This document shows positions 19,639 through 28,553 of a stretch of DNA of 64,000 bases, in pieces (within the stretch, counting starts at the first letter, position 1; the number at the start of each line of letters is the position of its first letter). The notes under the pieces are model-generated. The model did no database searches. It was not told the DNA's origin and worked only from the letters and a program-made list of their open reading frames with translations. The stretch comes from an uncultured Roseovarius sp. (GTDB lineage: Bacteria; Pseudomonadota; Alphaproteobacteria; Rhodobacterales; Rhodobacteraceae), in contig CANMBU010000004.1 in NCBI GenBank assembly GCA_947496175.1, positions 62,001-126,000 on the forward strand. Reading direction: 5' to 3'. The translations under genes were made by a program, and so were the position numbers.

Positions 19639-19668
19639 AAACCCCGGCTCTGAGGCCGGGGTTTCTCT
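19639..19668 (-). terminator. Terminator of pnp
   Basis: A perfect 10-bp stem (AAACCCCGGC at 19639-19648, GCCGGGGTTT at 19655-19664) with loop TCTGAG lies 20-50 bases past the pnp stop; on the minus strand the stem is followed by a T-rich run. Confidence 0.9.
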
Positions 19669-19688
19669 TTCAAAAAAGGTCGCTTCAA

Positions 19689-21830
19689 TCAAGCGTCGTC
19701 TTTTTCTTTCTTCTCTTGTTTGACTTCTTCGCCGGTTTCCTGATCGACAACTTTCATCGAGAGGCGCACCTTACCGCGATCATCAAAGCCCAGAAGCTTG
19801 ACCTTCACTTCCTGACCTTCCTTCAACACATCCGAAGGATGGTTCAGGCGGCGGTTTTCGATCTGGCTGACATGCACAAGGCCGTCGCGCTTGCCGAAGA
19901 AGTTCACGAAGGCGCCGAAATCGACGATCTTCACAACGGTGCCGGTGTAGATGGCACCTTCTTCTGGCTCAGCCACAATCGCGTGGATCATGTCATAGGC
20001 TTTCTGAATGGCCTCGCCATTGGGCGATGCGATCTTGATGGTGCCTTCGTCATTGATGTCGACCTTGGCGCCGGACACTTCAACGATCTCACGGATGACC
20101 TTGCCGCCCGACCCGATCACTTCACGGATCTTGTCGGTTGGGATCTGCATTGTCTCAATGCGTGGTGCATGGACCGAGAAGTCTCCGGCCTCGGTAAGAG
20201 CCTTGGCCATCTCGCCCAGGATGTGCAGACGGCCCGCTTTGGCCTGCGCCAGGGCTTTCTCCATGATCTCAGGCGTGATGCCCGCGACCTTGATGTCCAT
20301 CTGCAAAGACGTGATGCCGTTCTCTGTACCCGCGACCTTGAAGTCCATGTCGCCGAGGTGATCCTCGTCGCCAAGGATGTCGGTTAGAATGCCGTAAGAA
20401 CCATCCTCTTCCAGAACCAGACCCATGGCCACACCGGCCACTGGAGCTTTGAGCGGCACACCTGCGTCCATCATGGACAGCGAACCACCACAGACCGATG
20501 CCATGGAGCTTGAGCCGTTGGACTCAGTGATCTCAGAAACCACCCGCACGGTGTAGGGGAAGTCGGTCGCCGCAGGCAGAACCGCCTGCAGCGCACGCCA
20601 AGCCAGCTTGCCGTGACCGATCTCGCGCCGTCCCGGAGGACCCACACGGCCCGCTTCGCCAACCGAATAGGGTGGGAAGTTATAGTGCAGCAGGAAGTTG
20701 GATTTGAAGTTGCCATGCAGCGCGTCGATGAATTGCTCATCATCGCCGGTGCCCAGCGTGGTCACGACAAGGCCTTGTGTCTCACCGCGCGTAAAGAGCG
20801 CTGAGCCATGTGTGCGCGGCAGAAGGCCGGTTTCGCATACGATGGGACGCACCTGATCCAGAGCGCGGCCATCAATCCGCTTGCCGGATTTGACGATGTC
20901 GCCGCGCAGGATCGACGCTTCGAGCTTTTTGATCGCCTGAACAACGTTGATGTCTTCGCGCTGCTCTTCCGTCAGGCTTTCAAGGATATGCGCGCGCGCC
21001 TCGTTCTGGGCGGTTGTGCGATCCTGTTTGTCCTGAATTTTATACGCCTCAACAAGCTTGGCCTCACCAGCGGCTTTCACGGCTGCATAAAGCTCTGAGA
21101 TGTCTGGCGCCTGATAGTCAAATGGCTCATTTGCGGCTTCTTCGGCCAGTGAGATGATCAGGTCGATCACCGGCTGAATCTGCGCGTGCGCGAATGTGAC
21201 CGCGCCCAGCATTTCCTCTTCGGTCAGCTCATAGGCCTCGGACTCAACCATCATCACGGCGTTCTTGGTGCCCGCCACAACCAGATCGAGACGCTGCTCG
21301 GGGTTGTTGCGCAGGTCGTGCATATCGTCGACCTCGGGGTTCAGGATGTACTCGCCACCCTCATAGCCCACACGGCAGCCTGCGATTGGACCCATGAATG
21401 GTGCGCCCGAAATAGTCAGAGCCGCAGAGGCTGCGATCATCGCCACAATGTCAGGATCATTCACAAGGTCATGGCTGAGCACAGTGCACATCACCAGAAC
21501 TTCGTTTTTGAACCCGCTGACAAATAGCGGACGGATCGGACGGTCAATAAGGCGCGCGGTCAGAGTTTCTTTCTCTGTCGGGCGTGCCTCGCGTTTGAAG
21601 AAGCCACCGGGCACTTTACCGGCGGCATAGTATTTCTCTTGATAGTGAACGGTCAGAGGAAAGAAGTCCTGCCCTTCACGGGGTTGCTTGGCAAAGGTCA
21701 CGTTGGCCATGACCGAGGTTTCACCCAGCGTTGCAATAACAGACCCATCGGCCTGGCGGGCAACCTTGCCCGTTTCCAGTGTCAGCGTTTCCTCGCCCCA
21801 CTGAATTGATTTTTTCACTTCGTTGAACAT
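19689..21830 (-). CDS. pnp: Polyribonucleotide nucleotidyltransferase (PNPase)
   Basis: Phosphorolytic 3'-to-5' exoribonuclease, a trimer and degradosome component. Two RNase PH domains occupy roughly residues 1-215 and 310-540, with the first core marked by [11 protein letters not shown] and the second by [19 protein letters not shown] domain ([22 protein letters not shown]) and an S1 domain ([33 protein letters not shown]) follow, and the 713-residue length is normal. The ATG at 21830 has AGGA at proper spacing. In many bacteria rpsO lies directly upstream; here that position holds an EamA transporter and rpsO is about 26 kb away on the same strand. Confidence 0.98.
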   Translation of the reverse strand: MFNEVKKSIQWGEETLTLETGKVARQADGSVIATLGETSVMANVTFAKQPREGQDFFPLTVHYQEKYYAAGKVPGGFFKREARPTEKETLTARLIDRPIRPLFVSGFKNEVLVMCTVLSHDLVNDPDIVAMIAASAALTISGAPFMGPIAGCRVGYEGGEYILNPEVDDMHDLRNNPEQRLDLVVAGTKNAVMMVESEAYELTEEEMLGAVTFAHAQIQPVIDLIISLAEEAANEPFDYQAPDISELYAAVKAAGEAKLVEAYKIQDKQDRTTAQNEARAHILESLTEEQREDINVVQAIKKLEASILRGDIVKSGKRIDGRALDQVRPIVCETGLLPRTHGSALFTRGETQGLVVTTLGTGDDEQFIDALHGNFKSNFLLHYNFPPYSVGEAGRVGPPGRREIGHGKLAWRALQAVLPAATDFPYTVRVVSEITESNGSSSMASVCGGSLSMMDAGVPLKAPVAGVAMGLVLEEDGSYGILTDILGDEDHLGDMDFKVAGTENGITSLQMDIKVAGITPEIMEKALAQAKAGRLHILGEMAKALTEAGDFSVHAPRIETMQIPTDKIREVIGSGGKVIREIVEVSGAKVDINDEGTIKIASPNGEAIQKAYDMIHAIVAEPEEGAIYTGTVVKIVDFGAFVNFFGKRDGLVHVSQIENRRLNHPSDVLKEGQEVKVKLLGFDDRGKVRLSMKVVDQETGEEVKQEKKEKDDA

Positions 21831-21845
21831 CAAAGCATCCTATCT

Positions 21846-21876
21846 GGAGGCACTCCCGAGCCCTCTCGGGTCCTCC
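21846..21876 (-). promoter_or_regulatory. pnp 5' leader hairpin
   Basis: The stem has two parts, GGAGG/CCTCC outside and CCCGAG/CTCGGG inside, with loop CCCT. It lies 16 bases before the pnp start, next to the ribosome site. In E. coli, RNase III and PNPase act on a pnp leader hairpin for autoregulation; the same role here is inference from position. Confidence 0.55.
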
Positions 21877-22048
21877 GTTTCATTGGTGGCCCCATTGCCA
21901 CCGACCCCTCCATCATTTCATGCGCCGGGGTCTAAAGCGTCACGTTTCAGATGCGCGCGGCTTACAGGGTTTTGCCGCGTTTGGAAAGCGCAGAACGCAG
22001 CACCCTGCGCGAATCATGGTTAATGTCCAGAAATCAAAGGTTTTTGAG

Positions 22049-22092
22049 CATCGGTACTGCGTCGGTATCACGTCGGTATTGCGTCGGTGCAG
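22049..22092. repeat. Four tandem 11-bp repeats
   Basis: The units are catcggtactg, cgtcggtatca, cgtcggtattg and cgtcggtgcag, consecutive with no spacer. The shared core is TCGGT. An 11-bp period puts each copy on about the same face of the helix. Confidence 0.8.
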
Positions 22093-22132
22093 ATGCCAAA
22101 AAAGGAGCGGGTGAACCAACCGCGCCATGCGT

Positions 22133-22969
22133 TCAGGGTTTGGCAAGGCGTAGAGAGAACAGTCCCGAGAAAAGGATCAGACCCAACCCGGTGAGCGCCA
22201 CAGCATCAGGCAGGTCGTGAAAGAACACATAGCCCGCAACCGTAGCTGCGATCAGCTGGGTATAGATGAGTGGTGAGACCACACTGGCAGGCGTCGTGCG
22301 GTTGACCGTCACAAGGATGAAATTGCCCGCTGCCGACGCGATGGCACTGGCCAGGATCAGGGCGGAGAGGGGCAGTGTCAGCGCGGGCAGGCTCTGGGCC
22401 AGACCAATCGGTGCGAGAAGGATCGCGCCAATGACAAGTTGCGAAAAGAGTAAAAGGCGCGGTCTGATCTCTATGGCGAGCCACCGCGTCGCCGTCAGAT
22501 AGGCCCCGTAAAATACCCCGGCCAAGAGCGCCCAAATTAAGCCCGGTGAGACGCCAAAGCCCGGCTTGACCACCAGCAGAACACCGCAAAATCCCAGACC
22601 CAAAAGGGCGGTCCGCGAGGCCGTGATCTCTTCTTTCAGGAATACCGCCGAGAGCAGATAGGACACCATCGGCCCGACAAAGAAGACGCCGAAGACATCG
22701 GCGATGGGCTCTGTGCGCAAGGCAGTCAGGATGCAGATGATGCCTCCGGCAATGAACCCGGCGCGCAGCCAAAGCCGCCAGTCACGGATTGCCGGAAGGT
22801 CATCCCTGGTGAGTGCACAGAGCGGCCAGAGCAAAAGCGCCGCGATCCCGAACCGTGTCCACGCCACCGTGATCGGTGTCACGCCCATCGCGATGAGCGT
22901 CTTACCCGCTGTGTCTCCCAACACGATGAGGCTCATTGCGGCGAACACAGAGAGGAAGACGCGCAGCAT
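22133..22969 (-). CDS. EamA/DMT-family transporter
   Basis: Inner-membrane drug/metabolite transporter of 278 residues with about ten hydrophobic segments in two EamA repeats, starting MLRVFLSVFAAMSLIVLGDTAGK. The second repeat begins around GLIWALLAGVFYGAYLTATRW. The start at 22969 is preceded by GAGGAGC; the frame is open further upstream but loses membrane character. Substrate unknown. It lies between pnp and a divergent secreted orphan gene. Confidence 0.88.
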   Translation of the reverse strand: MLRVFLSVFAAMSLIVLGDTAGKTLIAMGVTPITVAWTRFGIAALLLWPLCALTRDDLPAIRDWRLWLRAGFIAGGIICILTALRTEPIADVFGVFFVGPMVSYLLSAVFLKEEITASRTALLGLGFCGVLLVVKPGFGVSPGLIWALLAGVFYGAYLTATRWLAIEIRPRLLLFSQLVIGAILLAPIGLAQSLPALTLPLSALILASAIASAAGNFILVTVNRTTPASVVSPLIYTQLIAATVAGYVFFHDLPDAVALTGLGLILFSGLFSLRLAKP

Positions 22970-23121
22970 TGTGTGGCTCCTCGGGGTTAGGAATGAGGCC
23001 TCTATGGGGGAGTTTGGAGAAGGGGCCAAGGGAATTGAGTAAATTTGAAGTCTGTTTGGTGGTTGACGCCACTCTGAGCTTTTCGCACGTTTTGCCGTAT
23101 CGATACTTTGGGAGGCGATGA

Positions 23122-23793
23122 ATGCGTTTTGTGAGCCGTTTTGCTGCAGTGGCGGCGATGTCCATTCTGCCTCAGGTAGGAGCGGCATTTGAGTTTGAAG
23201 CGGGCCAGCGGTTTTGTGTCTCTGACAACAGTCTCGCATGTGGGGCAGTTTGGGAAGTGGAGACATTGGACGAAGGTAAAGACGAGATTGTCATTAGACT
23301 TCTACGCTTAGTGAACTTGCATCAAAACAAAGACCTTCCGGTAGAGAAGTGGGCAACGGCGCGCGATAAGGAAGAATTTCTGTTTGAGTCCGCGAGCAAG
23401 TTCCGTTTCGCGCCACCCAACGAAACCAACAAGTATCGTGCAGATCCAATAAGGATTTGCGAGACTGATCTTTTGCGGTTCAGCATGGATGGGGTGGACA
23501 CAGTGAATGTGAAACGAGATGACGGTACAACCATTGCACAACGTATTGTGGATGGAATGCGCGCAGATCATCTGGAAAAAGAATACTGCTACGAGATATC
23601 GACGTGTTCCCAGAAGGTTGGATTCGTCCGGCATGAACGAATTCTCATGAAAGTATTCAGCAAAGGTGAGGAACAGCCTAACAGCGCTTCGTTTTTGAGA
23701 GAATTGGGTTGGCTAGAGCGCAGCAAGGGCGTGTTGGTTCCGTCGCATTTATTGTTGGGAAATGTCTACAGCGATCCTGCTAAATGTGGGTAG
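23122..23793 (+). CDS. Exported protein of unknown function
   Basis: I do not recognise the family. The 223-residue product has a signal peptide (MRFVSRFAAVAAMSILPQVGAAF) and a soluble remainder with six or more Cys residues (for example CVSDNSLACGAVW and YCYEISTCSQ), which suggests disulfide bonds in the periplasm. Base composition is lower in GC than the neighbours, with many A-rich codons, which may point to transfer or rapid divergence. It is divergent from the EamA transporter and precedes the prolyl-tRNA editing gene without an obvious link. Confidence 0.7.
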   Translation: MRFVSRFAAVAAMSILPQVGAAFEFEAGQRFCVSDNSLACGAVWEVETLDEGKDEIVIRLLRLVNLHQNKDLPVEKWATARDKEEFLFESASKFRFAPPNETNKYRADPIRICETDLLRFSMDGVDTVNVKRDDGTTIAQRIVDGMRADHLEKEYCYEISTCSQKVGFVRHERILMKVFSKGEEQPNSASFLRELGWLERSKGVLVPSHLLLGNVYSDPAKCG

Positions 23794-23913
23794 AACATCT
23801 GGGTTTCAGGGTCGACAGCGGTTTATTGAAAAGAAATCCGGGTGAAAACTTTTCAAGTTTCCGGTTTTCTGTATACGCACGGCAGAACTGAGACTTCTGA
23901 GAGTTTACACACT

Positions 23914-24450
23914 ATGGTTGACGCTTCTTCTGTCTATCAGGACACGTTGCCTGTCACCTCGGATGCTTTGCTCGATCAGATGCGGGCGGCAGGGATCGAC
24001 TTTGAGTTCTATGAACACATCCCGCTGCGCACGGTAGAGGATGCCAAGACAGTGCAAGGAGGCGTTGTCCCCAGTGGTGCAGGGCGCATAGACATCAAGA
24101 ACTTCTATCTGAGGGATCGAAAGAAACGGAATCATCTTGTGGTGCTGGAACAGGATCGTGCGGTGGACCTCAAGGCGCTGGGTGCGGCTATGGGCACGGC
24201 TGGCTTGTCGTTTGGATCAGCGGATCGTTTGATGGAGCATCTGGGGATCCGGCCCGGCGCGGTCAGCCCCTTGGCGATGGTCACCGGGGCAGACAAAGGT
24301 GTGACGCTTTTCATGGACACTATGATAAAGACGGCTGAGCGGGTTCATGTGCATCCGCTGGTCAATGATCGCACGGTGGCGATCCGGCCTGATGATCTTT
24401 TGAAATTGCTGACGGATTGGGGCGCTGAGGTGACGTGGCTGGAGATGTGA
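23914..24450 (+). CDS. YbaK/ProXp-type aminoacyl-tRNA deacylase
   Basis: Free-standing editing domain that hydrolyses misacylated tRNA, most likely Ala- or Cys-tRNA(Pro). Family features are the N-terminal helix ALLDQMRAAGIDFEFYEHIPLRTVEDAK, the conserved Lys in VQGGVVPSGAGRIDIKNFYLRDRKK, and LGIRPGAVSPLAMV with the GxxPG-like turn. From the ATG at 23914 the protein has 178 residues, the usual size for the ProX group; the frame is open for 72 more bases upstream, without family similarity. It is monocistronic. Confidence 0.85.
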   Translation: MVDASSVYQDTLPVTSDALLDQMRAAGIDFEFYEHIPLRTVEDAKTVQGGVVPSGAGRIDIKNFYLRDRKKRNHLVVLEQDRAVDLKALGAAMGTAGLSFGSADRLMEHLGIRPGAVSPLAMVTGADKGVTLFMDTMIKTAERVHVHPLVNDRTVAIRPDDLLKLLTDWGAEVTWLEM

Positions 24451-24703
24451 CCTGGACGGCATTCAAGGCGTTCAATGCGGGTTCATTTGGGTATTTGAAA
24501 CAAGAAAGAAGCCATTGGGGTTGGGAACATCAACCAAATGGTTGAATATCGCTTTAGCCTGAAAAAGCCGGAAACGACACCTGCGGCGCAGTCGCGCATG
24601 CTGAAATAGTACATGTAAATCAGTTTGTTAGACATGTATTGGGTTGGGTTGACTCACGTCGTCGTGCCGCATAGCACAGGCCCAAGGTTCCGGAGGGGAT
24701 AAC
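24451..24703. other. Intergenic region before the ATP synthase cluster
   Basis: No gene is seen in these 253 bp. They hold a copy of a dispersed post-gene repeat (24489-24513) and a perfect palindrome CAACCAaaTGGTTG at 24531-24544 that could be an operator for the atp promoter. The atp promoter itself is not clearly readable. Confidence 0.5.
24489..24513. repeat. Dispersed post-gene repeat, copy 1
   Basis: A 25-bp segment starting GGGTATTT and ending ACAAGAAAGAAGCC recurs at 38143-38167 with only three mismatches. Both copies lie just downstream of a gene stop, which marks a dispersed intergenic repeat. Confidence 0.7.
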
Positions 24704-25045
24704 GTGAGCGATCCAGACCGACGCGAGCAGCTTGAGCAGCTTGAACGACGGATCGAGGCGCTGAAGGAAAAAGACGCGCCCGCGCCCCATATGGACAACC
24801 ACTATTCTCAGGCACAACAGGCCTGGCGGATGGTGATCGAATTGGTGGCTGGTCTGGGGATCGGCTTTGGAATGGGATACGGGCTGGATTACCTGTTTGG
24901 GACGCTGCCGATCTTTCTCATTCTGTTCACATTGCTGGGTCTGGCAGCAGGCATCAAGACGATGATGCGCAGCGCCAAGGAAATCCAGCAGGCACAAGAG
25001 GCGGAGACGCCAAAGACGAACGCGACCCGCAAGGGCGACGAGTAA
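24704..25045 (+). CDS. atpI: ATP synthase protein I
   Basis: AtpI, a small membrane protein that aids assembly of the c-ring and sometimes Mg2+ supply. The 113 residues have a coiled N-terminus ([20 protein letters not shown]) and two membrane helices around 48-70 and 76-94. The start is a GTG at 24704, chosen because GGAGGGG lies directly upstream at correct spacing and no ATG fits. It opens the F0 cluster and precedes atpB by 11 bp. Confidence 0.9.
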   Translation: MSDPDRREQLEQLERRIEALKEKDAPAPHMDNHYSQAQQAWRMVIELVAGLGIGFGMGYGLDYLFGTLPIFLILFTLLGLAAGIKTMMRSAKEIQQAQEAETPKTNATRKGDE

Positions 25046-25056
25046 GAGGACGCAAG

Positions 25057-25836
25057 ATGGCGGAAGACGCAAAAGAAGGCGGCGCAGAACTGGTATTCCA
25101 CCCAATGGATCAGTTCATCGTGAAACCGCTTTTTGGGGATGGGCCTGTCGGGCTGTTCACAGTGACAAACGTGACGTTCTGGATGGCGCTTACGGTTCTG
25201 GCGATCTTTGCGCTTCTGGTGCTGGGCACATCCGGGCGATCCACGATCCCGACGCGGATCCAGTCGATTGCCGAGCTGGCCTATGGGTTCATTCGCAAGA
25301 TGGTTGAGGACGTGGCGGGCAAGGATGCTCTGCCATACTTCCCTTACATCATGACACTGTTCATGTTCATCGTCTTCTCGAACTTCCTTGGGCTCATTCC
25401 AGGATCCTTCACCACCACAAGCCATATTGCGGTCACAGCTGTGATGGCGATGGCGGTGTTCCTGGCGGTGACTATTCTGGGCTTTGTCAAGAACGGAGCC
25501 GGGTTCCTGGGCGTCTTCTGGATCAGCTCGGCGCCCTTGGTGCTGCGCCCTGTACTGGCGCTGATTGAGGTGATTTCCTACTTCGTGCGCCCCGTCAGCC
25601 ACTCCATTCGTTTGGCGGGCAACATGATGGCGGGTCACGCGGTGATCAAAGTGTTCGCGGCCTTTGCGCCGATGGTCCTGATCTCGACAGGCATCGGCCT
25701 TGTGGTCACACCGCTGTCGATCATCGCGATCACTGCGATTTACGCGCTTGAGGTGCTGGTGAGCTTTATTCAGGCTTACGTCTTCACGATCCTGACCTGC
25801 GTTTATCTCAAGGACGCGCTTCATCCGCATCATTGA
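25057..25836 (+). CDS. atpB: ATP synthase subunit a
   Basis: Membrane subunit that forms the two proton half-channels against the c-ring. The 259-residue protein has five to six hydrophobic helices. The essential Arg is in [16 protein letters not shown] near residue 185, and [16 protein letters not shown] marks the second helix region. Second gene of the F0 operon; a hairpin-rich 88-bp spacer separates it from atpE. Confidence 0.97.
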   Translation: MAEDAKEGGAELVFHPMDQFIVKPLFGDGPVGLFTVTNVTFWMALTVLAIFALLVLGTSGRSTIPTRIQSIAELAYGFIRKMVEDVAGKDALPYFPYIMTLFMFIVFSNFLGLIPGSFTTTSHIAVTAVMAMAVFLAVTILGFVKNGAGFLGVFWISSAPLVLRPVLALIEVISYFVRPVSHSIRLAGNMMAGHAVIKVFAAFAPMVLISTGIGLVVTPLSIIAITAIYALEVLVSFIQAYVFTILTCVYLKDALHPHH

Positions 25837-25837
25837 T

Positions 25838-25885
25838 GGTGGGCAGGATTGCCCACCCTACCGAAACAACCGCGGGTTCGCCCGC
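25838..25885 (+). promoter_or_regulatory. Two hairpins between atpB and atpE
   Basis: GGTGGGC (25838-25844) pairs with GCCCACC (25851-25857), and GCGGG (25872-25876) pairs with CCCGC (25881-25885) with a TTCG tetraloop. They begin one base after the atpB stop codon and precede the strong atpE ribosome site. They may protect the downstream atpE message or attenuate upstream transcription. Confidence 0.65.
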
Positions 25886-25924
25886 AAAAGAGACAACTGA
25901 CATTCCATCGTAAGGAGAAATCAA

Positions 25925-26161
25925 ATGGAAGGTGACGTCGTACAAATGGGTGCATACATCGGTGCTGGTCTGGCCTGTACAGGCATGGGCGGTGCTGCTG
26001 TTGGTGTGGGCCACGTTGTTGGGAACTTCCTGTCGGGCGCTCTGCGTAACCCGTCAGCGGCCGGTGGCCAAACCGCAACCATGTTCATCGGTATCGCGTT
26101 CTCGGAAGCGCTGGGGATTTTCTCATTCCTCGTAGCCCTTCTGCTGATGTTCGCTGTCTAA
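25925..26161 (+). CDS. atpE: ATP synthase subunit c
   Basis: Proteolipid of the rotor ring, 78 residues, two membrane helices joined by the RNP loop at residues 41-43. The proton-binding Glu is at about 61 in [12 protein letters not shown]. The glycine/alanine-rich first helix ([21 protein letters not shown]) is typical. It has its own TAAGGAG ribosome site and is bracketed by RNA hairpins on both sides, consistent with the need to make this subunit in excess of the others. Confidence 0.97.
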   Translation: MEGDVVQMGAYIGAGLACTGMGGAAVGVGHVVGNFLSGALRNPSAAGGQTATMFIGIAFSEALGIFSFLVALLLMFAV

Positions 26162-26188
26162 ACCTGACGGAAGCTGATCCTTACGCAG

Positions 26189-26213
26189 GGGTGAAAGGCG
26201 GGGCCTTTCACCC
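26189..26213 (+). promoter_or_regulatory. Stable hairpin between atpE and the b' gene
   Basis: An 11-bp perfect stem (GGGTGAAAGGC at 26189-26199, GCCTTTCACCC at 26203-26213) with a three-base loop lies 28 bases after the atpE stop. No T-run follows, so it is more likely a stability or processing element than a terminator. Confidence 0.7.
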
Positions 26214-26247
26214 TCAGTAATCGGAAGTTCCCAAGGAGGACGCGACA

Positions 26248-26802
26248 ATGGCGAGCGAAACACATGATGCAGCCGGCACAGCCAGCGCCTGTGTAGACGC
26301 AGGCGGCGGGGCGATTGGCATGCCGCAGCTCTGCGGTGAATGGATGGGCAACCAGGTCTTCTGGCTGGTGATTACGCTCATCGTGATCTTTTTCATCCTG
26401 TCGCGCATTGCGCTGCCGCGGATTGCGGCGGTTCTATCCGAGCGTCAGGGAACGATTACAAATGATCTGGCCGCAGCCGAAGACCTGAAGGTCAAGGCGC
26501 AAGAGGCTGAAGAGGCTTATAACAAGGCGCTGGCCGATGCCCGTGCTGAGGCGCAGAACATCGTGGCGGCGACCAAGGCGGAAATCAAAGCTGAACTCGA
26601 CGTGGCCACTGCCAAGGCGGATGCCGAGATTGCCGCCAAGGCCGCCGAAGGCGAGAAGGCGATTGCCGAAATTCGTGCCAATGCGCTTGTAAGCGTCAAG
26701 GACGTGGCCAAGGATACGGCCAAGGAACTGGTTTCAGCCATGGGCGGCAAGGCGGATGCGCGGTCGATCACGTCGGCTGTGACAGCCAAGTTGAAAGGGT
26801 GA
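26248..26802 (+). CDS. atpX: ATP synthase subunit b'
   Basis: Second, diverged b-type peripheral stalk subunit found in alphaproteobacteria and photosynthetic bacteria. The 184 residues have an N-terminal region with three Cys (CVDAG, LCGEW), one membrane helix (residues 35-55, [20 protein letters not shown]) and a long Ala/Glu/Lys coiled coil. It precedes atpF and the stop overlaps the region of the atpF ribosome site. Together b and b' form the heterodimeric stator. Confidence 0.93.
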   Translation: MASETHDAAGTASACVDAGGGAIGMPQLCGEWMGNQVFWLVITLIVIFFILSRIALPRIAAVLSERQGTITNDLAAAEDLKVKAQEAEEAYNKALADARAEAQNIVAATKAEIKAELDVATAKADAEIAAKAAEGEKAIAEIRANALVSVKDVAKDTAKELVSAMGGKADARSITSAVTAKLKG

Positions 26803-26807
26803 TCACA

Positions 26808-27368
26808 ATGAAACAGATGATTGCCACGCTTTTCGCTGTTTTCGCCGCTAGCCCTGCGCTGGCCGCGAAAGGCCCGTTCTTTTCGCTGAGCAATACCAAC
26901 TTCGTGGTGTTGATCGCGTTTTTGCTGTTCATTGCTGTGCTGCTTTACCTCAAAGTACCATCCCTGCTCGGTGGTATGCTGGACAAGCGCGCAGAAGGCA
27001 TCAAAGCCGAGCTGGACGAAGCCCGCGCTTTGCGTGAGGAGGCACAAACATTGCTGGCGAGCTACGAACGCAAGCAAAAAGAAGTGCAGGACCAGGCCGA
27101 CCGTATTGTCACGCACGCCAAGGCCGAAGCGGCAGAGGCAGCTGAACAGGCCAAGAAAGACCTGGAAGTGTCTATCGCGCGCCGCCTGAAAGCGGCTGAA
27201 GACCAGATCGCATCGGCCGAGGCCAGCGCGGTTAAGGATGTGCGCGATCAGGCGATTTCGGTTGCGGTTTCTGTGGCCAAGGACGTTGTTGCCAAAAATA
27301 TGACTGCGGCTGCGGGCAAGTCGTTGATTGATGACGCGATTGCCGAAGTGGAAACCAAGCTGCACTAA
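26808..27368 (+). CDS. atpF: ATP synthase subunit b
   Basis: Peripheral stalk subunit, 186 residues: a cleavable or anchoring N-terminal helix ([19 protein letters not shown]), a membrane segment at about 27-47 ([19 protein letters not shown]) and a coiled-coil tail. I choose ATG 26808 with GAAAGG upstream; a GTG at 26799 overlapping the b' stop is an alternative. Last gene of the F0 cluster and followed by a strong terminator; F1 genes must be elsewhere. Confidence 0.95.
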   Translation: MKQMIATLFAVFAASPALAAKGPFFSLSNTNFVVLIAFLLFIAVLLYLKVPSLLGGMLDKRAEGIKAELDEARALREEAQTLLASYERKQKEVQDQADRIVTHAKAEAAEAAEQAKKDLEVSIARRLKAAEDQIASAEASAVKDVRDQAISVAVSVAKDVVAKNMTAAAGKSLIDDAIAEVETKLH

Positions 27369-27393
27369 AGTTTGGTTCATTCGAAGTATCAAA

Positions 27394-27424
27394 AAAACCC
27401 GGGCAGATCGCCCGGGTTTTTCTT
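27394..27424 (+). terminator. Terminator of the F0 ATP synthase operon
   Basis: Arms AACCCGGGC and GCCCGGGTT with loop AGATC are followed by a T-run, about 27 bases after the atpF stop. An A-run on the other side may let it also end the convergent LysR transcript. Confidence 0.92.
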
Positions 27425-27478
27425 TGGTGCTTAAAGCGTTTCGCGATTAACCTGACCCGCAGATGATCGCGAAACTCT

Positions 27479-28450
27479 TTAGCTTTCGGGCAAATCCACT
27501 ATGGCTTTTTTGCCAACATCGCCCATATGCCGCTCAATTTTGTTGACCATGGTCTGCCTCGCAACTTGTGCGAATTCCGGGGGCAATTCGCCCAACTCTT
27601 TTTCCCGCGCAACAACCGTTATGCGCCTTGAAAGTCCGGCGACTGGCAAAGGACGGATCCTTAAGGGCATTTGTTCAACAAATCCGTCGATCAGCAGGCT
27701 TGGGGTCAAAAGCGTAAATCCCAACCCCTGCGCCACACAAGATGTAACCATGCTGGACCGGTCTGCCTGAATCACGCGCGGGACCTTGAGTTTGAGGCGG
27801 CGCAGATGTTGTTCTGTTTGTCGGCCAACACTCGTGGTGTCCGCAAACCGCACAAGCGGCAAATGCGCCAGAATGTCCTCAAGCCGGTCCGTGGGGCCAG
27901 TATGGGACGCTGGCAAAACCAGCAGGAACGCCTCCTGCAAGACCGCATACCGCTCCAGCCCGTCCATGTCATAAAACGGGTTCGAACTGATCACCATATC
28001 CGCTTGTTTTGTCCGCAACAGCGTTTCATGATCTCCGCTTTGACCTGCACGCAGGGTCATATCGCCGACGCCGAACCGTTCTTTCGCAAGCTGCACCAGT
28101 GGCACAGACAAGGTGGTTGCAATAGAGGCCAGCATGCCAACCCGCAAACGGCTGATGGGTTGCTGGCCTTTGTGCCGCATATCGGTTGCGAGATCGGCCA
28201 CTGCATTCAGCACGCGGGTTGCGTGCCGGAACATCAACTCACCTGTCTGCGTGGGTTTGAGGGGGCGCGAAGATCGGTCAATCAACGTCGTGTCATAAGC
28301 GCGTTCCAGATTGGCGATATGCTGTGACGCGGCAGACTGTGTCATGCCAACAAGCCGCGCAGCCGCTGTCATTTGGCCCGTTTCAACAAGGGTCACAAAG
28401 GTTTCCATCGCTTTGAACAGATTGGCATCGGAAACAGGTTTTTCGGTCAT
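27479..28450 (-). CDS. LysR-family regulator (probable regulator of the MttB-DMGDH operon)
   Basis: A 323-residue LysR-type regulator. The helix-turn-helix lies in MTAAARLVGMTQSAASQHIANLERAYDTTLIDRSSRPLKPTQTG at about residues 27-70, followed by the two-lobe ligand domain (LRVGMLASIATTLSVPLV onwards). The ATG at 28450 gives the family N-terminus; the frame is open 75 bases further up, through the operator. It is divergent from the MttB-like operon with a T-N11-A palindrome between them, so it most likely activates that operon in response to the betaine or an intermediate. Confidence 0.92.
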   Translation of the reverse strand: MTEKPVSDANLFKAMETFVTLVETGQMTAAARLVGMTQSAASQHIANLERAYDTTLIDRSSRPLKPTQTGELMFRHATRVLNAVADLATDMRHKGQQPISRLRVGMLASIATTLSVPLVQLAKERFGVGDMTLRAGQSGDHETLLRTKQADMVISSNPFYDMDGLERYAVLQEAFLLVLPASHTGPTDRLEDILAHLPLVRFADTTSVGRQTEQHLRRLKLKVPRVIQADRSSMVTSCVAQGLGFTLLTPSLLIDGFVEQMPLRIRPLPVAGLSRRITVVAREKELGELPPEFAQVARQTMVNKIERHMGDVGKKAIVDLPES

Positions 28451-28473
28451 AGTCGAACTCCAAAACTCAGGAG

Positions 28474-28490
28474 TATTAGAATTTCTAATA
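28474..28490. promoter_or_regulatory. LysR-type operator
   Basis: TATTAGA-att-TCTAATA is a perfect 17-bp dyad with the T-N11-A architecture of LysR boxes, between the divergent LysR gene and the MttB-like operon. Confidence 0.75.
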
Positions 28491-28553
28491 GTACGTGGTG
28501 TCAATTGACCGTTTGGAGCGACCAAAGCAGGTTAGCTGCAGGAGGATCACAGC

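Larger units (their letters stand above)
21831..22132. other. pnp upstream region with leader hairpin and 11-bp repeats
   Basis: This 302-bp gap has no supported gene. It holds a leader hairpin directly before the pnp ribosome site (outer arms GGAGG 21846-21850 and CCTCC 21872-21876, inner arms CCCGAG and CTCGGG) and four tandem 11-bp units at 22049-22092. The pnp promoter should lie here, but I cannot place it with confidence. Confidence 0.6.

Noticed and set aside
22049..22092. Tandem repeats as a possible CRISPR remnant
   Set aside because: Units are 11 bp with no spacers, and no cas genes are present.
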